64,000 bases of DNA from Micrococcaceae bacterium Sec5.1 (GTDB taxonomy: Bacteria > Actinomycetota > Actinomycetes > Actinomycetales > Micrococcaceae), in NCBI GenBank assembly GCA_039636795.1, contig CP143430.1, forward strand, positions 3,906,001 through 3,970,000, given 5' to 3'. The position numbers and the translations under genes are program-made. The notes beneath the pieces are model-generated. The model was given only the letters and a program-made list of their open reading frames with translations, ran no database searches and was not told where the DNA came from. This document shows positions 18,000 to 26,732 of the stretch, piece after piece. How positions within the stretch are numbered: the first letter of the stretch is position 1; every line of letters starts with the position of its first letter.

Positions 18000-19220
18000 C
18001 TAGTTCCCCGGGTACCTCGACAGGAAGTCCGCCATGCGGCCAATTGCCTCTTCAATATCCTTGACGTTGGGCAGCGTCACCATCCGGAAGTGGTCCGGCC
18101 GCACCCAGTTGAAGGCACGCCCGTGGGAGACCAGGATCTTCTGTTCCTTCAGCAGGTCCAGGACGAATTTCTCATCATCCCGGATGTGGTAAACCTCTGG
18201 ATCCAGTTTGGGGAAAAGGTAGAGGGCGCCCCTGGCTTGCTGCGTGCTGACACCGGGGATCGCGTTCAGGAGATCGTACGCTTTGTTGCGCTGCTCCAGG
18301 AGCCTGCCACCGGGCAGGATGAGATCGTTGATGCTCTGGTAGCCGCCAAGCGCTGTTTGTATGGCGTGCTGTGCCGGGACGTTGGCGCATAGGCGCATAT
18401 TGGCCAGCAGGTTGATGCCTTCAAGGTAATCGGCAGCATCCTTCTTCGGACCGGAAATGGCCATCCAGCCAGCGCGGTAGCCGCAAACACGGTAGGCCTT
18501 GGACAGTCCACTGAACGTCAAGCACAGGACGTCGTCCCCAGTCAGTCCGGCAAGGTTTACGTGGACAGCGTCTTCGTAAAGGATTTTCTCGTAGATTTCA
18601 TCGGCAAAGAGGACCAGGCCGTGCTTTTCGGCCAAAGCAACGATCTGTTTGAGCGTGTCCTCGGGGTAGACGGCGCCCGTGGGGTTGTTCGGATTGATGA
18701 CCACGATGCCCTTGGTTCGGGGCGTGATCTTGGATTCGAGGTCCTCGAGATCAGGTTGCCACCCCGACTCCTCATCACAGAGGTAGTGCACGGGGCGACC
18801 CCCCGCCAAGGCAACGGAAGCCGTCCACAGGGGGTAGTCCGGGGTGGGAATCAGGACCTCGTCGCCATCTTCAAGGAGGGCCATGAGCGACATGGTGATG
18901 AGTTCGCTGACCCCGTTGCCGAGGTAGATGTCATCAACGTGGATGTTCTGGATTCCGCGGGTTTGGTAATACTGGGATACAGCGGTCCGGGCGGAGAAAA
19001 TGCCGCGGGAATCGCTGTAGCCCTGGGCATTGGGCAGGTGGCGGATCATGTCCACCAAAATGGCGTCGGGCGCTTCAAAGCCAAAGGGAGCCGGGTTTCC
19101 GATGTTCAGTTTGAGGATCCGGTGACCCTCCGCCTCCATCTGCTGGGCGGCCTGAAGAATCGGTCCACGGATGTCGTAAAGGACATTATGAAGCTTGGTG
19201 GACTGCTTGAAATTCGCCAT
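18000..19220 (-). CDS. PLP-dependent aminotransferase, AlaA/AspC type
   Basis: 406-residue fold-type I aminotransferase. PLP-binding Lys241 in SGLSKAYRVCGYRAGW, NPNNPTGAV (176-184) and DEIYEKILYED. The N-terminus MANFKQSTKLHNVLYDIRGPI and GNPAPFGFEAPD match the alanine-transaminase AlaA/YfbQ group (and mycobacterial AspC, Rv0337c), so glutamate-pyruvate transamination is the most likely activity. The start is ATG 19220. Upstream is the OpuC operon terminator. Confidence 0.93.
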   Translation of the reverse strand: MANFKQSTKLHNVLYDIRGPILQAAQQMEAEGHRILKLNIGNPAPFGFEAPDAILVDMIRHLPNAQGYSDSRGIFSARTAVSQYYQTRGIQNIHVDDIYLGNGVSELITMSLMALLEDGDEVLIPTPDYPLWTASVALAGGRPVHYLCDEESGWQPDLEDLESKITPRTKGIVVINPNNPTGAVYPEDTLKQIVALAEKHGLVLFADEIYEKILYEDAVHVNLAGLTGDDVLCLTFSGLSKAYRVCGYRAGWMAISGPKKDAADYLEGINLLANMRLCANVPAQHAIQTALGGYQSINDLILPGGRLLEQRNKAYDLLNAIPGVSTQQARGALYLFPKLDPEVYHIRDDEKFVLDLLKEQKILVSHGRAFNWVRPDHFRMVTLPNVKDIEEAIGRMADFLSRYPGN

Positions 19221-19277
19221 TCCTCAAATATGCCACACCGGGGATGGACTTCAGTTGAGACTTAACTCACAGATACG

Positions 19278-19321
19278 ACGACGGCGGTGACAGCCCCGCA
19301 CGGGTCCGTCACCGCCGTCGT
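19278..19321 (-). terminator. Hairpin ending the osmoprotectant transporter operon
   Basis: Perfect 14-bp GC stem (19278-19291 with 19308-19321), 20 bp after the stop of the binding-protein gene. No clear U-run follows on the minus strand, so it may act as a weak or Rho-aided terminator. Confidence 0.6.
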
Positions 19322-19340
19322 ACGCGGTTTGCGTCGATCG

Positions 19341-20300
19341 CTACTTAACGATGCCCTTGTCTTTCAGCCATGCGGCTGCGGCATCCTTGGGGCTCTGCTT
19401 TTGGTCGCCGCTGACTGCGCGGTTCAGGTCCACGAGATCATCGGTGGTCAGGATCTTGGACACGTTGTTGAGTGCGTCCTTGGCCTTGTCCGTCATTTTG
19501 GCCTTGTTGTAGAGCGGCAATACTTGCTGGGCCTTGAAGTTGTTTTTGGGATCTTCCAGGACCACGAGGTCGTTGTCGGCGATCGAGGGTGTGGTGGTGT
19601 AGATGTCAGCCACCTGGACCTTATCCTCCAGCAACGCCTGGAGCGTCAGGTTACCGCCGCCGTCGCTGAATGGCTGCAGGCCCTTGAGCTCGCAGTTGTA
19701 ATTCTTCTTCAACCCCGGGAATCCGTACGAGCGGGTCTCGAACGTGGCCGGGGCAGCCATGGTCAAGTCCTTGCACACCTTGGCCAGGTCCTCGATGGAC
19801 TTCAACTGATACTTCTCGGCTGTGGCCTTGGTTACCACCATGGCGTCCTTGTCCTCTGCCTTGGAAGCGTCCAGTACCGCCAAACCGTCCGGAAGCTTGC
19901 CAGGGAGCGCCTTGAAGACGTCCTCAGCCGAGACCTCCGTGGCCTCTGGATCAACGAAGGACAGCAGGTTGCCGGAGTAGTCCGGGACCAGGTCCACGGA
20001 CCCATCCTGGACAGCCTTGAAGTAGATCTCGCGCGAGCCGATGTTCGGCTTGGTAGTGGCCGTAACGCCGGCCGCGTTCAACGCGCCCGCGTAGATCTCG
20101 CCAATCACCTGGCTCTCTGGAAAGTCGGCCGATCCAACAACAAGCGGACCGCTGGATCCGCTGGATCCGCCGGAAGCAGAAGTGGATGGAGTGGCCAAAG
20201 GGCTGCCGCCGCACGCGCTCAAGGCGAGGGCCATACCGACGCCAGCCGCGAGGCCGCCGAGTCCACGGCGCGTAAGGGTCATGGGAACGGGATTTTTCAT
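19341..20300 (-). CDS. Osmoprotectant (glycine betaine/choline) binding lipoprotein, OpuC type
   Basis: 319 residues. Tat-like basic start MKNPVPMTLTRRGLGG followed by a lipobox LALSAC (Cys about 30), a Ser/Gly linker, then an OpuAC-type domain: VVGSADFPESQVIGEIYAGAL, NIGSREIYFKAVQDGSVDLVPDYSGNLL and TTTPSIADNDLVVLEDPKN. It captures compatible solutes for the two permeases encoded just upstream. The RR motif with lipobox suggests Tat export of a lipoprotein, an inference. The start overlaps the upstream permease stop by 4 bp. Confidence 0.9.
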   Translation of the reverse strand: MKNPVPMTLTRRGLGGLAAGVGMALALSACGGSPLATPSTSASGGSSGSSGPLVVGSADFPESQVIGEIYAGALNAAGVTATTKPNIGSREIYFKAVQDGSVDLVPDYSGNLLSFVDPEATEVSAEDVFKALPGKLPDGLAVLDASKAEDKDAMVVTKATAEKYQLKSIEDLAKVCKDLTMAAPATFETRSYGFPGLKKNYNCELKGLQPFSDGGGNLTLQALLEDKVQVADIYTTTPSIADNDLVVLEDPKNNFKAQQVLPLYNKAKMTDKAKDALNNVSKILTTDDLVDLNRAVSGDQKQSPKDAAAAWLKDKGIVK

Positions 20301-21043
20301 GGTGTACCTCCTTGAACGGCAGCCGCGGCGGGAGCTGGGGCTGTGAGATCGTCGGCCGCCGTATGGCGTCCGCTTGAGTCGAGGGTGAGGCCGGGCGAGA
20401 GAACCAGCCTCTGTAAGGCGGCCAGAACGAGGTCCACCGCAATGGCAAGGGCAGCGATCAGGAGCGATCCACCAAGCATCCGCGGAAAGTCCTGCAGGAC
20501 AAGCCCATCGAATAAATACCGTCCCAGGCCACCCAGCGGCAAGTAGGCGACTACCGAAACTGTGGCAATCACTTGCAGAACAGCCGTCCGAATGCCACCG
20601 AACATCACTTGGAGGCCGTTGGGCAGCTCAACGCGGAACAGGATCTGAAGCTCAGTCATGCCCATGGCCCGGGCGCCGTCCACCACTGCGGCATCCACGC
20701 TGGAGATACCCGCGTACGTCCCGGCAAGCAACGGTGGAACCGTGAGGATGACCAGCGCCCACACCGGCGGCATCAAACCGCTGCCCGCCAACAAGGCAAA
20801 GAGGACCAATAGACCCAGGGTAGGCAGGGCCCGCAGGGCACCGGCGAGGGCCACCGCAATCACCCTGCCTCGTCCTGTGTGGCCAATGTAGAGTCCCACA
20901 GGCACTGCAATAGCCGCAGCAATGAGGAGCACCAGCCCGCTGTACTGCAGGTGCTCTGCCAGCCGGGCGGGAATGCCGCCGCTCCCCGTCCAGTGAATGG
21001 GGTTCGTCAGCCAGCCGATGGTGTCCGTAAAAACGTTGCTCAT
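20297..21043 (-). CDS. Osmoprotectant ABC importer permease (OpuC/ProW type)
   Basis: 248-residue BPD_transp_1 permease with about six helices. The EAA-type loop GARAMGMTELQILFRVELPNGLQVMFGGIRT is present, as is the family WALVILTVPPLLAGTYAGI segment. It overlaps both neighbours by 4 bp (ATGA), so expression is translationally coupled. Likely heterodimer with the permease at 21040. Confidence 0.92.
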   Translation of the reverse strand: MSNVFTDTIGWLTNPIHWTGSGGIPARLAEHLQYSGLVLLIAAAIAVPVGLYIGHTGRGRVIAVALAGALRALPTLGLLVLFALLAGSGLMPPVWALVILTVPPLLAGTYAGISSVDAAVVDGARAMGMTELQILFRVELPNGLQVMFGGIRTAVLQVIATVSVVAYLPLGGLGRYLFDGLVLQDFPRMLGGSLLIAALAIAVDLVLAALQRLVLSPGLTLDSSGRHTAADDLTAPAPAAAAVQGGTP

Positions 21044-21783
21044 GCCGATGCACCCGGGTCCGGCCGCACTGGGGCATGGGGCAAGGACGGTCCGGCCTTC
21101 GGCTCAGTGAGCAAAGCCGTGCCGTTCCTGCGGTCGGTCCTTCCGCCAGCTGCCGCACGTGTCCACGGAGTCAGGAGGCGCTCCAGCACCACCAGGACTG
21201 CATCCATGATCAAGGCAAGGACAAGTATGGCGATGATGCCAACCACAACTTCGGTAACGAAGGTCCTCTGCAAGCCATCGGTAAACAGGATTCCAAGATT
21301 GCCGACTCCCAGCAGGGCCGCAACGCTGACCAGCGAGATGTTACTGACCGAGACCACGCGGAGCCCGGCAAAAAGAACCGGCAGGGACAGCGGGAGGTCC
21401 ACCTGGAAGAACCGGGCCGAGGGCTTGAATCCCATGGCTACGGCAGCATTTCGGAGATCGTCGTCAACCGAGTCAAACGCATCCATGGCAGCACGAACCA
21501 GCAAGGCCACCGCATAGATCGTCAATGCGACCACGACGTTGAGGGGATCGAGGATGCGTGTGCCCAGGATGGTGGGCAGGATGATGAAGAGCGCCAGGGA
21601 CGGGATGGTGTACAGCAAGGACGTAGCCGTAGCCACTACAGACCTCGAGGTGCTGTTGCGCCGGGCAAGCTGCGCCAACGGAATTGAGATCAGCAGCCCA
21701 AGAAGCATCGGAACGAGTGCGAGCACAAGGTGCTGGCCGGACAAGCCGAACACCATGCCAATGTTCGCCAGGAACCACTCCAT
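21040..21783 (-). CDS. Osmoprotectant ABC importer permease (OpuC/ProW type)
   Basis: 247 residues, MEWFLANIGMVFGLSGQHLVLALVP start, about six helices and EAA loop NAAVAMGFKPSARFFQVDLPLSLPVLFAGLR. Paralogue of the next permease and its probable partner. It has a 40-residue hydrophilic C-terminal tail rich in Arg, Pro and Gly not needed for the fold. The start ATG overlaps the ATPase stop (TGATG). Confidence 0.92.
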   Translation of the reverse strand: MEWFLANIGMVFGLSGQHLVLALVPMLLGLLISIPLAQLARRNSTSRSVVATATSLLYTIPSLALFIILPTILGTRILDPLNVVVALTIYAVALLVRAAMDAFDSVDDDLRNAAVAMGFKPSARFFQVDLPLSLPVLFAGLRVVSVSNISLVSVAALLGVGNLGILFTDGLQRTFVTEVVVGIIAILVLALIMDAVLVVLERLLTPWTRAAAGGRTDRRNGTALLTEPKAGPSLPHAPVRPDPGASA

Positions 21784-22877
21784 CAGGTGGCGTCCTCCCT
21801 GTGGCGGCGGACTTCCTCAATCAGGGCAAGGACTTCCGACGCCTTCAAGACACCGGCCACCCTGCCGTCGTCGTCCACTGCCACGCCCAGGCCCGACGGC
21901 GATGACAACGCTGCATCTAGGGCCCGGCGCAAGGTGTCTCCCTTGTGGAAGAGTGAACCACCGGGGATCAGGCCGGCACCGTCGCGCGGTGAGGACCATC
22001 CGAGGGGACGTGATTCGTCGTCCACCACCAGCGCCCACTCCCCCGTCCGGCGTCCGGCGTTTTGCCCCTCGGTTGGTCCCACCATGGTTACAGAGTGGAG
22101 CTTCACGGAGTCTGCGACGTCGAAGGCAAGGTGGCGGAAACCACGGTCCCTGCCCACGAAGGAGGCAACGAAATCGTTGGCCGGTGCCCGGAGGATCTCT
22201 TCCGGGGCGGCATATTGGGCAAGCTTGCCGCCAACAGCAAAAACCGCCACCTTGTCGCCCAGCACCGTGGCCTCGTCAATATCATGCGTGACAAACACGA
22301 TGGTTTTAGCCAGCTCGCGCTGCAGGCGCAGGAGTTCCTGCTGGAGTTCATCGCGAACCACCGGGTCCACGGCGCTGAAGGGCTCGTCCATCAGAAGCAC
22401 GGGTGGATCGGCTGCGAGCGCGCGTGCCACTCCTACGCGCTGCTGCTGACCGCCGGACAGTTGCGAGGGATACCGCTTGCCGAGCACCGAAGCCAGCCCA
22501 ACGACGTCGAGGAGTTCTGCGGCACGTTTGCGCGCGTCCGCTTTGGAGACGCCGTTGAGCCGCGGAACCGTGGCGATGTTATCCAGAACGGACCGGTGCG
22601 GGAGCAGCCCGGAGGACTGCATGACATAGCCCATGGAGCGGCGAAGCTGCGCTGCCGGCACTGTGGAGACATCCTTGCCTGCCACCGTTATGGTGCCCGA
22701 ACTCGGCTCCACCATGCGGTTGATCATGCGCAGGGAAGTCGTCTTGCCACAGCCCGAGGGACCGACGAGGACGGTGATGGCTCCCTTGTCGATGGACATG
22801 GTCAGGTTGTCGACGGCCGGCTGGCCGCCTTGGTATCGCTTGGTCACGCTCTGGAACTCAATCATGGCTTCAGCCAT
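21783..22877 (-). CDS. Osmoprotectant ABC importer ATPase (OpuCA/ProV type)
   Basis: 364 residues. Walker A GPSGCGKTT (39-47), signature LSGGQQQRVGVARAL, Walker B LLMDEPFSAVD, switch FVTHDIDEA. After the ATPase, about 120 residues carry a CBS-like regulatory region (ending GVAVDDDGRVAGVLKASEVL), which in OpuA-type systems senses ionic strength. I chose ATG 22877; ATG 22865 (MIEFQSVTKRY) is equally in keeping with the family, and the frame open to 23117 overlaps rsgA. First gene of the four-gene operon. Confidence 0.93.
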   Translation of the reverse strand: MAEAMIEFQSVTKRYQGGQPAVDNLTMSIDKGAITVLVGPSGCGKTTSLRMINRMVEPSSGTITVAGKDVSTVPAAQLRRSMGYVMQSSGLLPHRSVLDNIATVPRLNGVSKADARKRAAELLDVVGLASVLGKRYPSQLSGGQQQRVGVARALAADPPVLLMDEPFSAVDPVVRDELQQELLRLQRELAKTIVFVTHDIDEATVLGDKVAVFAVGGKLAQYAAPEEILRAPANDFVASFVGRDRGFRHLAFDVADSVKLHSVTMVGPTEGQNAGRRTGEWALVVDDESRPLGWSSPRDGAGLIPGGSLFHKGDTLRRALDAALSSPSGLGVAVDDDGRVAGVLKASEVLALIEEVRRHREDAT

Positions 22878-22974
22878 ACCCGGGCCTATCTTCGGCGGAC
22901 GATCTTCACCCAGCGTAGTCAGCACCACCGACGATGTCAGCGACGCCACGTATTCCGTAATGAATCGGCAATGT

Positions 22975-24162
22975 TCAGCGTTTGCGTCGTTTGCCGCCCT
23001 TTGCTGCGCGTTCCTCGGCCTGATCGTGCCGGTGTCGTTCCGCGGCGCGCTGTCCCCTGTCCGCGGACAGTACCTTTTGATGCCATTCGCGCTGATAGGC
23101 ACGCCTGGCTGCGGCATCGTGTTTCCGGTTCAGGGCCGCCAGTTCGCGTTGGAGTTTGAGGTAGCTTCCCCAGCGGCGCGGGTCCAGGCTTCCATGGGCG
23201 AGCGCCTCCTGCACGGCACACCCCGGCTCGGCTTGGTGGGAGCAGTCGGCGAATCGGCATTGGGCGAACAACGCTTCAAGGTCGCCGAACATCTCTTCCA
23301 TCCCCTCCTCAGCGTCGAACAGTCCAAACCCGCGAACACCCGGAGTGTCCATGAGCACGGCACCGCCTCCCAGCGGCACCAGTTCCCGGGAGGTGGTGGT
23401 GTGCCGCCCCTTACCGTCACCGGCACGCACCTCACCCGTTTCCTGGAGATCTCGTCCGGCGAGGGCATTGATGAGCGTTGATTTGCCGGCACCCGACGGG
23501 CCGAGCAGCACCAGCGTGGCCCCTTTCGGGATGTGCTGCCTGAGCTCCTCGAGGCCATCGCCCTGCTCGGCGGACGTGGTGACCACCTCTACTCCGGCAG
23601 CTTGAAGGATGACTTCGCCTACGACGTCGTCTGCCAGGTCAGCGAGGTCGGCTTTGGTAATGACGACCAGCGGGGTTGCCCCGGAATCCCAAGCGGCCAC
23701 GAGCGTCCGCTCCAACCGGTTATGGGTAAGAGGACGGTCCACGGGCACTACTACCGCCACGATGTCGATGTTGCTGCCAAGGATTTGTTCCTCGGAGGAT
23801 GCCTCGAAGGCGCGCTTGCGGCTCAATGCCGAATGCCGAGGAAGAACCTCGGCGACGGATGGCTCACCTGCGCCGTTGTGCCCCAGCCACACCCAGTCCC
23901 CGGTGGCGGGAACCAAGCCATGCCCTGGATAGGGCAGATGGAGCAGGCCGCTGTTGGACGCCACGAGCACCCGATTCCTATCGAGACGAACTACCCGTCC
24001 CGGAGTGTTGTCGCTTGTGTCGCCGCCCGTAGCCGGGTTGGTGCGGAAGAGTTCAGCGATGCTTTCGGTATAGCCGTAGTCTGTTGGGCCTTTCAGGTGG
24101 TTGCCGTCGCCGGCGCTGCTGAAACTGATTTTTGGGTCGCTTGAAGAAGCGTAAGTTTTCAC
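22975..24162 (-). CDS. rsgA: Ribosome small-subunit-dependent GTPase RsgA
   Basis: 395-residue circularly permuted GTPase for late 30S maturation. OB-fold first, then G4 ITKAD (168-172), G1 GPSGAGKST (221-229), the switch region ending RHTTT, G3 DTPG (272-275), and the zinc finger C302, C307, H309, C315 (QCRFADCSHQAEPGC). Motif order G4-G1-G3 is diagnostic. The C-terminus is a basic tail (RAAKGGKRRKR). The start is GTG 24162 with AGAGG 7 nt upstream; that SD lies in a small hairpin and a 31-codon ORF precedes it. Confidence 0.96.
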   Translation of the reverse strand: MKTYASSSDPKISFSSAGDGNHLKGPTDYGYTESIAELFRTNPATGGDTSDNTPGRVVRLDRNRVLVASNSGLLHLPYPGHGLVPATGDWVWLGHNGAGEPSVAEVLPRHSALSRKRAFEASSEEQILGSNIDIVAVVVPVDRPLTHNRLERTLVAAWDSGATPLVVITKADLADLADDVVGEVILQAAGVEVVTTSAEQGDGLEELRQHIPKGATLVLLGPSGAGKSTLINALAGRDLQETGEVRAGDGKGRHTTTSRELVPLGGGAVLMDTPGVRGFGLFDAEEGMEEMFGDLEALFAQCRFADCSHQAEPGCAVQEALAHGSLDPRRWGSYLKLQRELAALNRKHDAAARRAYQREWHQKVLSADRGQRAAERHRHDQAEERAAKGGKRRKR

Positions 24163-24169
24163 GTTGGAA

Positions 24170-24181
24170 CCTCTGCTGAGG
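24170..24181 (-). promoter_or_regulatory. Hairpin covering the rsgA ribosome-binding site
   Basis: On the minus strand CCTC-AGCA-GAGG forms a 4-bp stem that pairs most of the rsgA Shine-Dalgarno. It begins 9 nt after the stop of the upstream leader ORF. The stem is short, so it matters only as part of a larger fold. Confidence 0.35.
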
Positions 24182-24190
24182 CCCGGCCGC

Positions 24191-24286
24191 CTAGTTTTGG
24201 CAGGCTGATGCCGGGACAGGAATGGTGGTGTGATGATGGTGCGCCGCGCTTGAGTGCGGGGCGCGCAGGATTATGGCAATCATCAT
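24191..24286 (-). CDS. Candidate His-rich leader peptide upstream of rsgA
   Basis: 31-codon ORF with a near-ideal ribosome-binding site (AGGAGG, 5 nt before ATG ATG). It encodes MMIAIILRAPHSSAAHHHH followed by TTIPVPASACQN; residues 16-19 are four consecutive His codons and His makes up 5 of 31. The stop is 28 nt before the rsgA GTG. The strong SD, short length and residue run look like a translation-sensing leader, though his genes are not downstream. It could also be a small structural peptide. Confidence 0.45.
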   Translation of the reverse strand: MMIAIILRAPHSSAAHHHHTTIPVPASACQN

Positions 24287-24384
24287 TTCCACCTCCTCGG
24301 CATCCAGACCGGCAGCTGGTGGGCCGGCAACGTTCTACAGCGTAGCCAAGCCAGTGGGCTTTGGCTAGGTCTTTGAAGTCGCGA

Positions 24385-24837
24385 CTAGTTGAGCTTCCCG
24401 TCAGCAGGCCGCTCATTGTGCAGGCGCAGCGCCACGTCCACCAGGGACACCCGGCTGAGTTTGCCGATGTCCTCCAGGGGAATCCACGCCGCATGGGTGG
24501 TGCTGCCGTCCACCTCGTGCGTCAGCTCGCCACCGACGATCGTAGCTTCGTAGACCAACCGGAGTGCCTGGAAGTCCCGCAGCGTACCGTCCGCCAGGGC
24601 TTCGGCGGGCCAGTGTCCGACGTCGATGCCCAGCATGAAATCAATCCGGGCCTCGTAGCCGGTTTCCTCAAAGACCTCGCGGCGGCATCCGTCCACGGGA
24701 TGCTCCGCAAGGTCCAGTCCCCCGCCCGGCAGCGTCCAGCCTTCCTTGCCGTCCTGCTTCCAGTAGGCCAGAAGAATCCGGTCCTCCTGAATGATGACGG
24801 CGTAGGCGGCAGGGCGGGTGTCGAACTCCAGGGTCAT
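24385..24837 (-). CDS. NUDIX hydrolase
   Basis: 150 residues with a complete NUDIX box GGGLDLAEHPVDGCRREVFEETGY, with catalytic Glu in REVFEETGY. Members cleave nucleoside diphosphates linked to another moiety; the substrate cannot be told. The start is ATG 24837; TAAGCT 6 nt upstream and no SD suggest a leaderless mRNA. Between this gene and rsgA (24163-24384) lies the leader ORF. Confidence 0.92.
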   Translation of the reverse strand: MTLEFDTRPAAYAVIIQEDRILLAYWKQDGKEGWTLPGGGLDLAEHPVDGCRREVFEETGYEARIDFMLGIDVGHWPAEALADGTLRDFQALRLVYEATIVGGELTHEVDGSTTHAAWIPLEDIGKLSRVSLVDVALRLHNERPADGKLN

Positions 24838-24885
24838 GGTGCCAGCTTAGTTGGCAGCTCAGTTGTCAGTCAGTCGGCAAAGGCG

Positions 24886-26682
24886 CTACGGCAATTCGGC
24901 CGCCGCTATCGGCCCCGCCTCTTCCGGGCCAAGGTCCGGCCCGTCGCGGAGCTCGACGACGGTCCCCGGCTTGGCGAGCTCCAGCACCTTGATGCTGTTC
25001 CGGCCAATCTTCACCAGAGGTGCCGGGGCGTACAGGGTGACCTGCGGCCCCTTGTCCCAGTACCGTCCCAACAGGAATCCATTGAGCCAGACGAAGCCCT
25101 TTCCAGAATCCGGGAGTGCAATATACGTATCCGCCGGTTCCGCAACCTCGAACTCGGCTCCCGCCAGTCCTTCAAGGTCTTCGGCCGCCCATTCAGCCAA
25201 AGCCACGGGCGTCTGTGTCCAATGGAAGGTGTAGCGCTGGTTGATCAGGACGCCTCCAAGGATGCCTTTGCCATGTCCGGTCAGGGGGCCATAGTTGATG
25301 CGGCCCAGGTTCTCCACCAGAATCTCCAGCTTGGCCGGGACGCCGGTTCCGGTGACAACCAACCCTTCGGCCGCGTTGATATCGTCAAGGACGCCGGCAT
25401 ACTGTCCGTCGACCCAGATGTAGGCGCGGTCTTTCAACCCCGTGATTTTGAGGCGGCTCTCGGCTGGAGCTCCGGGGAGTCCCGGGAGGGTGGCTTGGGC
25501 TGCGTAGAGGACCATGCCGGCGTCGAGCCCCAGCTGTTCAAAAGTGAGCGGTTTGACGCTGGTTACTGGCTTGCCCGAATCGCGGACGAGCTCCAACAGG
25601 TCCCGGCCTTCTGTCAGGGCCAGGGACTGCACTGGAAGGACAGGGGCGTCCGCGAGCAACTCGAGGGGTAGTTCAGGAAGGTCCTCGATGCCCTGGGCGC
25701 TGTAGAACTCCTTGCGGAAGGCATGGAATTTCGGCGTTAATGCTCCGTTCTCGGCAATGGGGGCATCGGAGTCGTAGCTGGTGACTGTTGGCTGGAGCAT
25801 GGTGCCATCGTGGTTGCTGCCCGATCCCAGGCCGAAGTTCGTACCGCCATGTGCCATGTAGAGGCACACCGATCCACCAGCATCGAGCATCTTCCGTGCT
25901 TCTGCAGCGGCGTCACTGGCATCGCGGCGATGGTGGTGTTCGCCCCAGTGGTCAAACCAGCCACCCCAGAATTCGACGTTGAAGAAGGGCTCGTCGGGCC
26001 GTCGCCTCTTCCAGGTTTCAATTGCCTCATCGCCCCGGCTTCCCAATGTGGCTGTCGCCCACGTTCCATCCACGGAGCCGCCGTCGAGGAAGTAGTCGGT
26101 TCCGCCGTCGGCTGTGAAGAGCAGCTCAGTGATCCCTCGCTTCTCCAGGGCACGGCGATTCCAGCGGATGTAGTCGTGGTCGTCGCCGTAGCTGCCATAT
26201 TCGTTCTCAATCTGAACGGCGACCATGGGACCACCCGCCGATGCCTGCCGGGATGCGATATGCGGGAGAAGGTGATCGAACCACTCCTCGATCGCGGCCG
26301 TAAACTGTGGATCCATGCAGCGCAGGCCAATGCCGGGGATTCCGGTGAGCCAGGCCGGGAAGCCGCCGTTGTCCCATTCCGCGCAAATGTAGGGGCCTGG
26401 CCGGACAATCACGTCCAAACCTTCCTCAGCGGCGAGGTCGATGAAACGGCCGATATCCCGCCAGCCTGTAAACTCCGGTGCCTCTTCGCGCTTAGGCTGG
26501 TGGAAGTTCCAGGCAACGTAGGTGTCCACAGTATTGGCGCCCATGGCCTTGAGTCGACGCAGCCGGTCCTGCCACAAATCAGGGTGAACGCGGAAGTAGT
26601 GGATGGCTCCGGCAAGGATGCGATACGGTTCACCCGAACGGTAGAGGACGGCGTCGTGGTAGCTCAAAACGGCGTTGTTCAC
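24886..26682 (-). CDS. Glycoside hydrolase family 35 beta-galactosidase
   Basis: 598-residue cytoplasmic (no signal peptide) GH35 enzyme. TIM-barrel motifs YRILAGAIHYFRVHPDLWQDR, TYVAWNFHQP, RPGPYICAEWDNGGFPAWL, acid/base region QIENEYG (157-163) and nucleophile in FNVEFWGGW (E237), followed by the YMAHGGTNFG loop. C-terminal beta-sandwich domains include GKGFVWLNGFLLGRYWDKGPQ. It probably acts on imported beta-galactosides. The start is GTG 26682 with TAATCT 7 nt upstream. Divergent from the pirin gene. Confidence 0.95.
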   Translation of the reverse strand: MNNAVLSYHDAVLYRSGEPYRILAGAIHYFRVHPDLWQDRLRRLKAMGANTVDTYVAWNFHQPKREEAPEFTGWRDIGRFIDLAAEEGLDVIVRPGPYICAEWDNGGFPAWLTGIPGIGLRCMDPQFTAAIEEWFDHLLPHIASRQASAGGPMVAVQIENEYGSYGDDHDYIRWNRRALEKRGITELLFTADGGTDYFLDGGSVDGTWATATLGSRGDEAIETWKRRRPDEPFFNVEFWGGWFDHWGEHHHRRDASDAAAEARKMLDAGGSVCLYMAHGGTNFGLGSGSNHDGTMLQPTVTSYDSDAPIAENGALTPKFHAFRKEFYSAQGIEDLPELPLELLADAPVLPVQSLALTEGRDLLELVRDSGKPVTSVKPLTFEQLGLDAGMVLYAAQATLPGLPGAPAESRLKITGLKDRAYIWVDGQYAGVLDDINAAEGLVVTGTGVPAKLEILVENLGRINYGPLTGHGKGILGGVLINQRYTFHWTQTPVALAEWAAEDLEGLAGAEFEVAEPADTYIALPDSGKGFVWLNGFLLGRYWDKGPQVTLYAPAPLVKIGRNSIKVLELAKPGTVVELRDGPDLGPEEAGPIAAAELP

Positions 26683-26732
26683 ACGGAACAGATTAGCTCA
26701 ACTTCCAACATTTATGCACAGGTGATGAACAC

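Noticed and set aside
22878..23117. N-terminal extension of the OpuC ATPase to 23117
   Set aside because: It would overlap rsgA by about 140 bp and the added residues do not look like an ABC protein; MAEAMIEFQSV at 22877 is the natural start.
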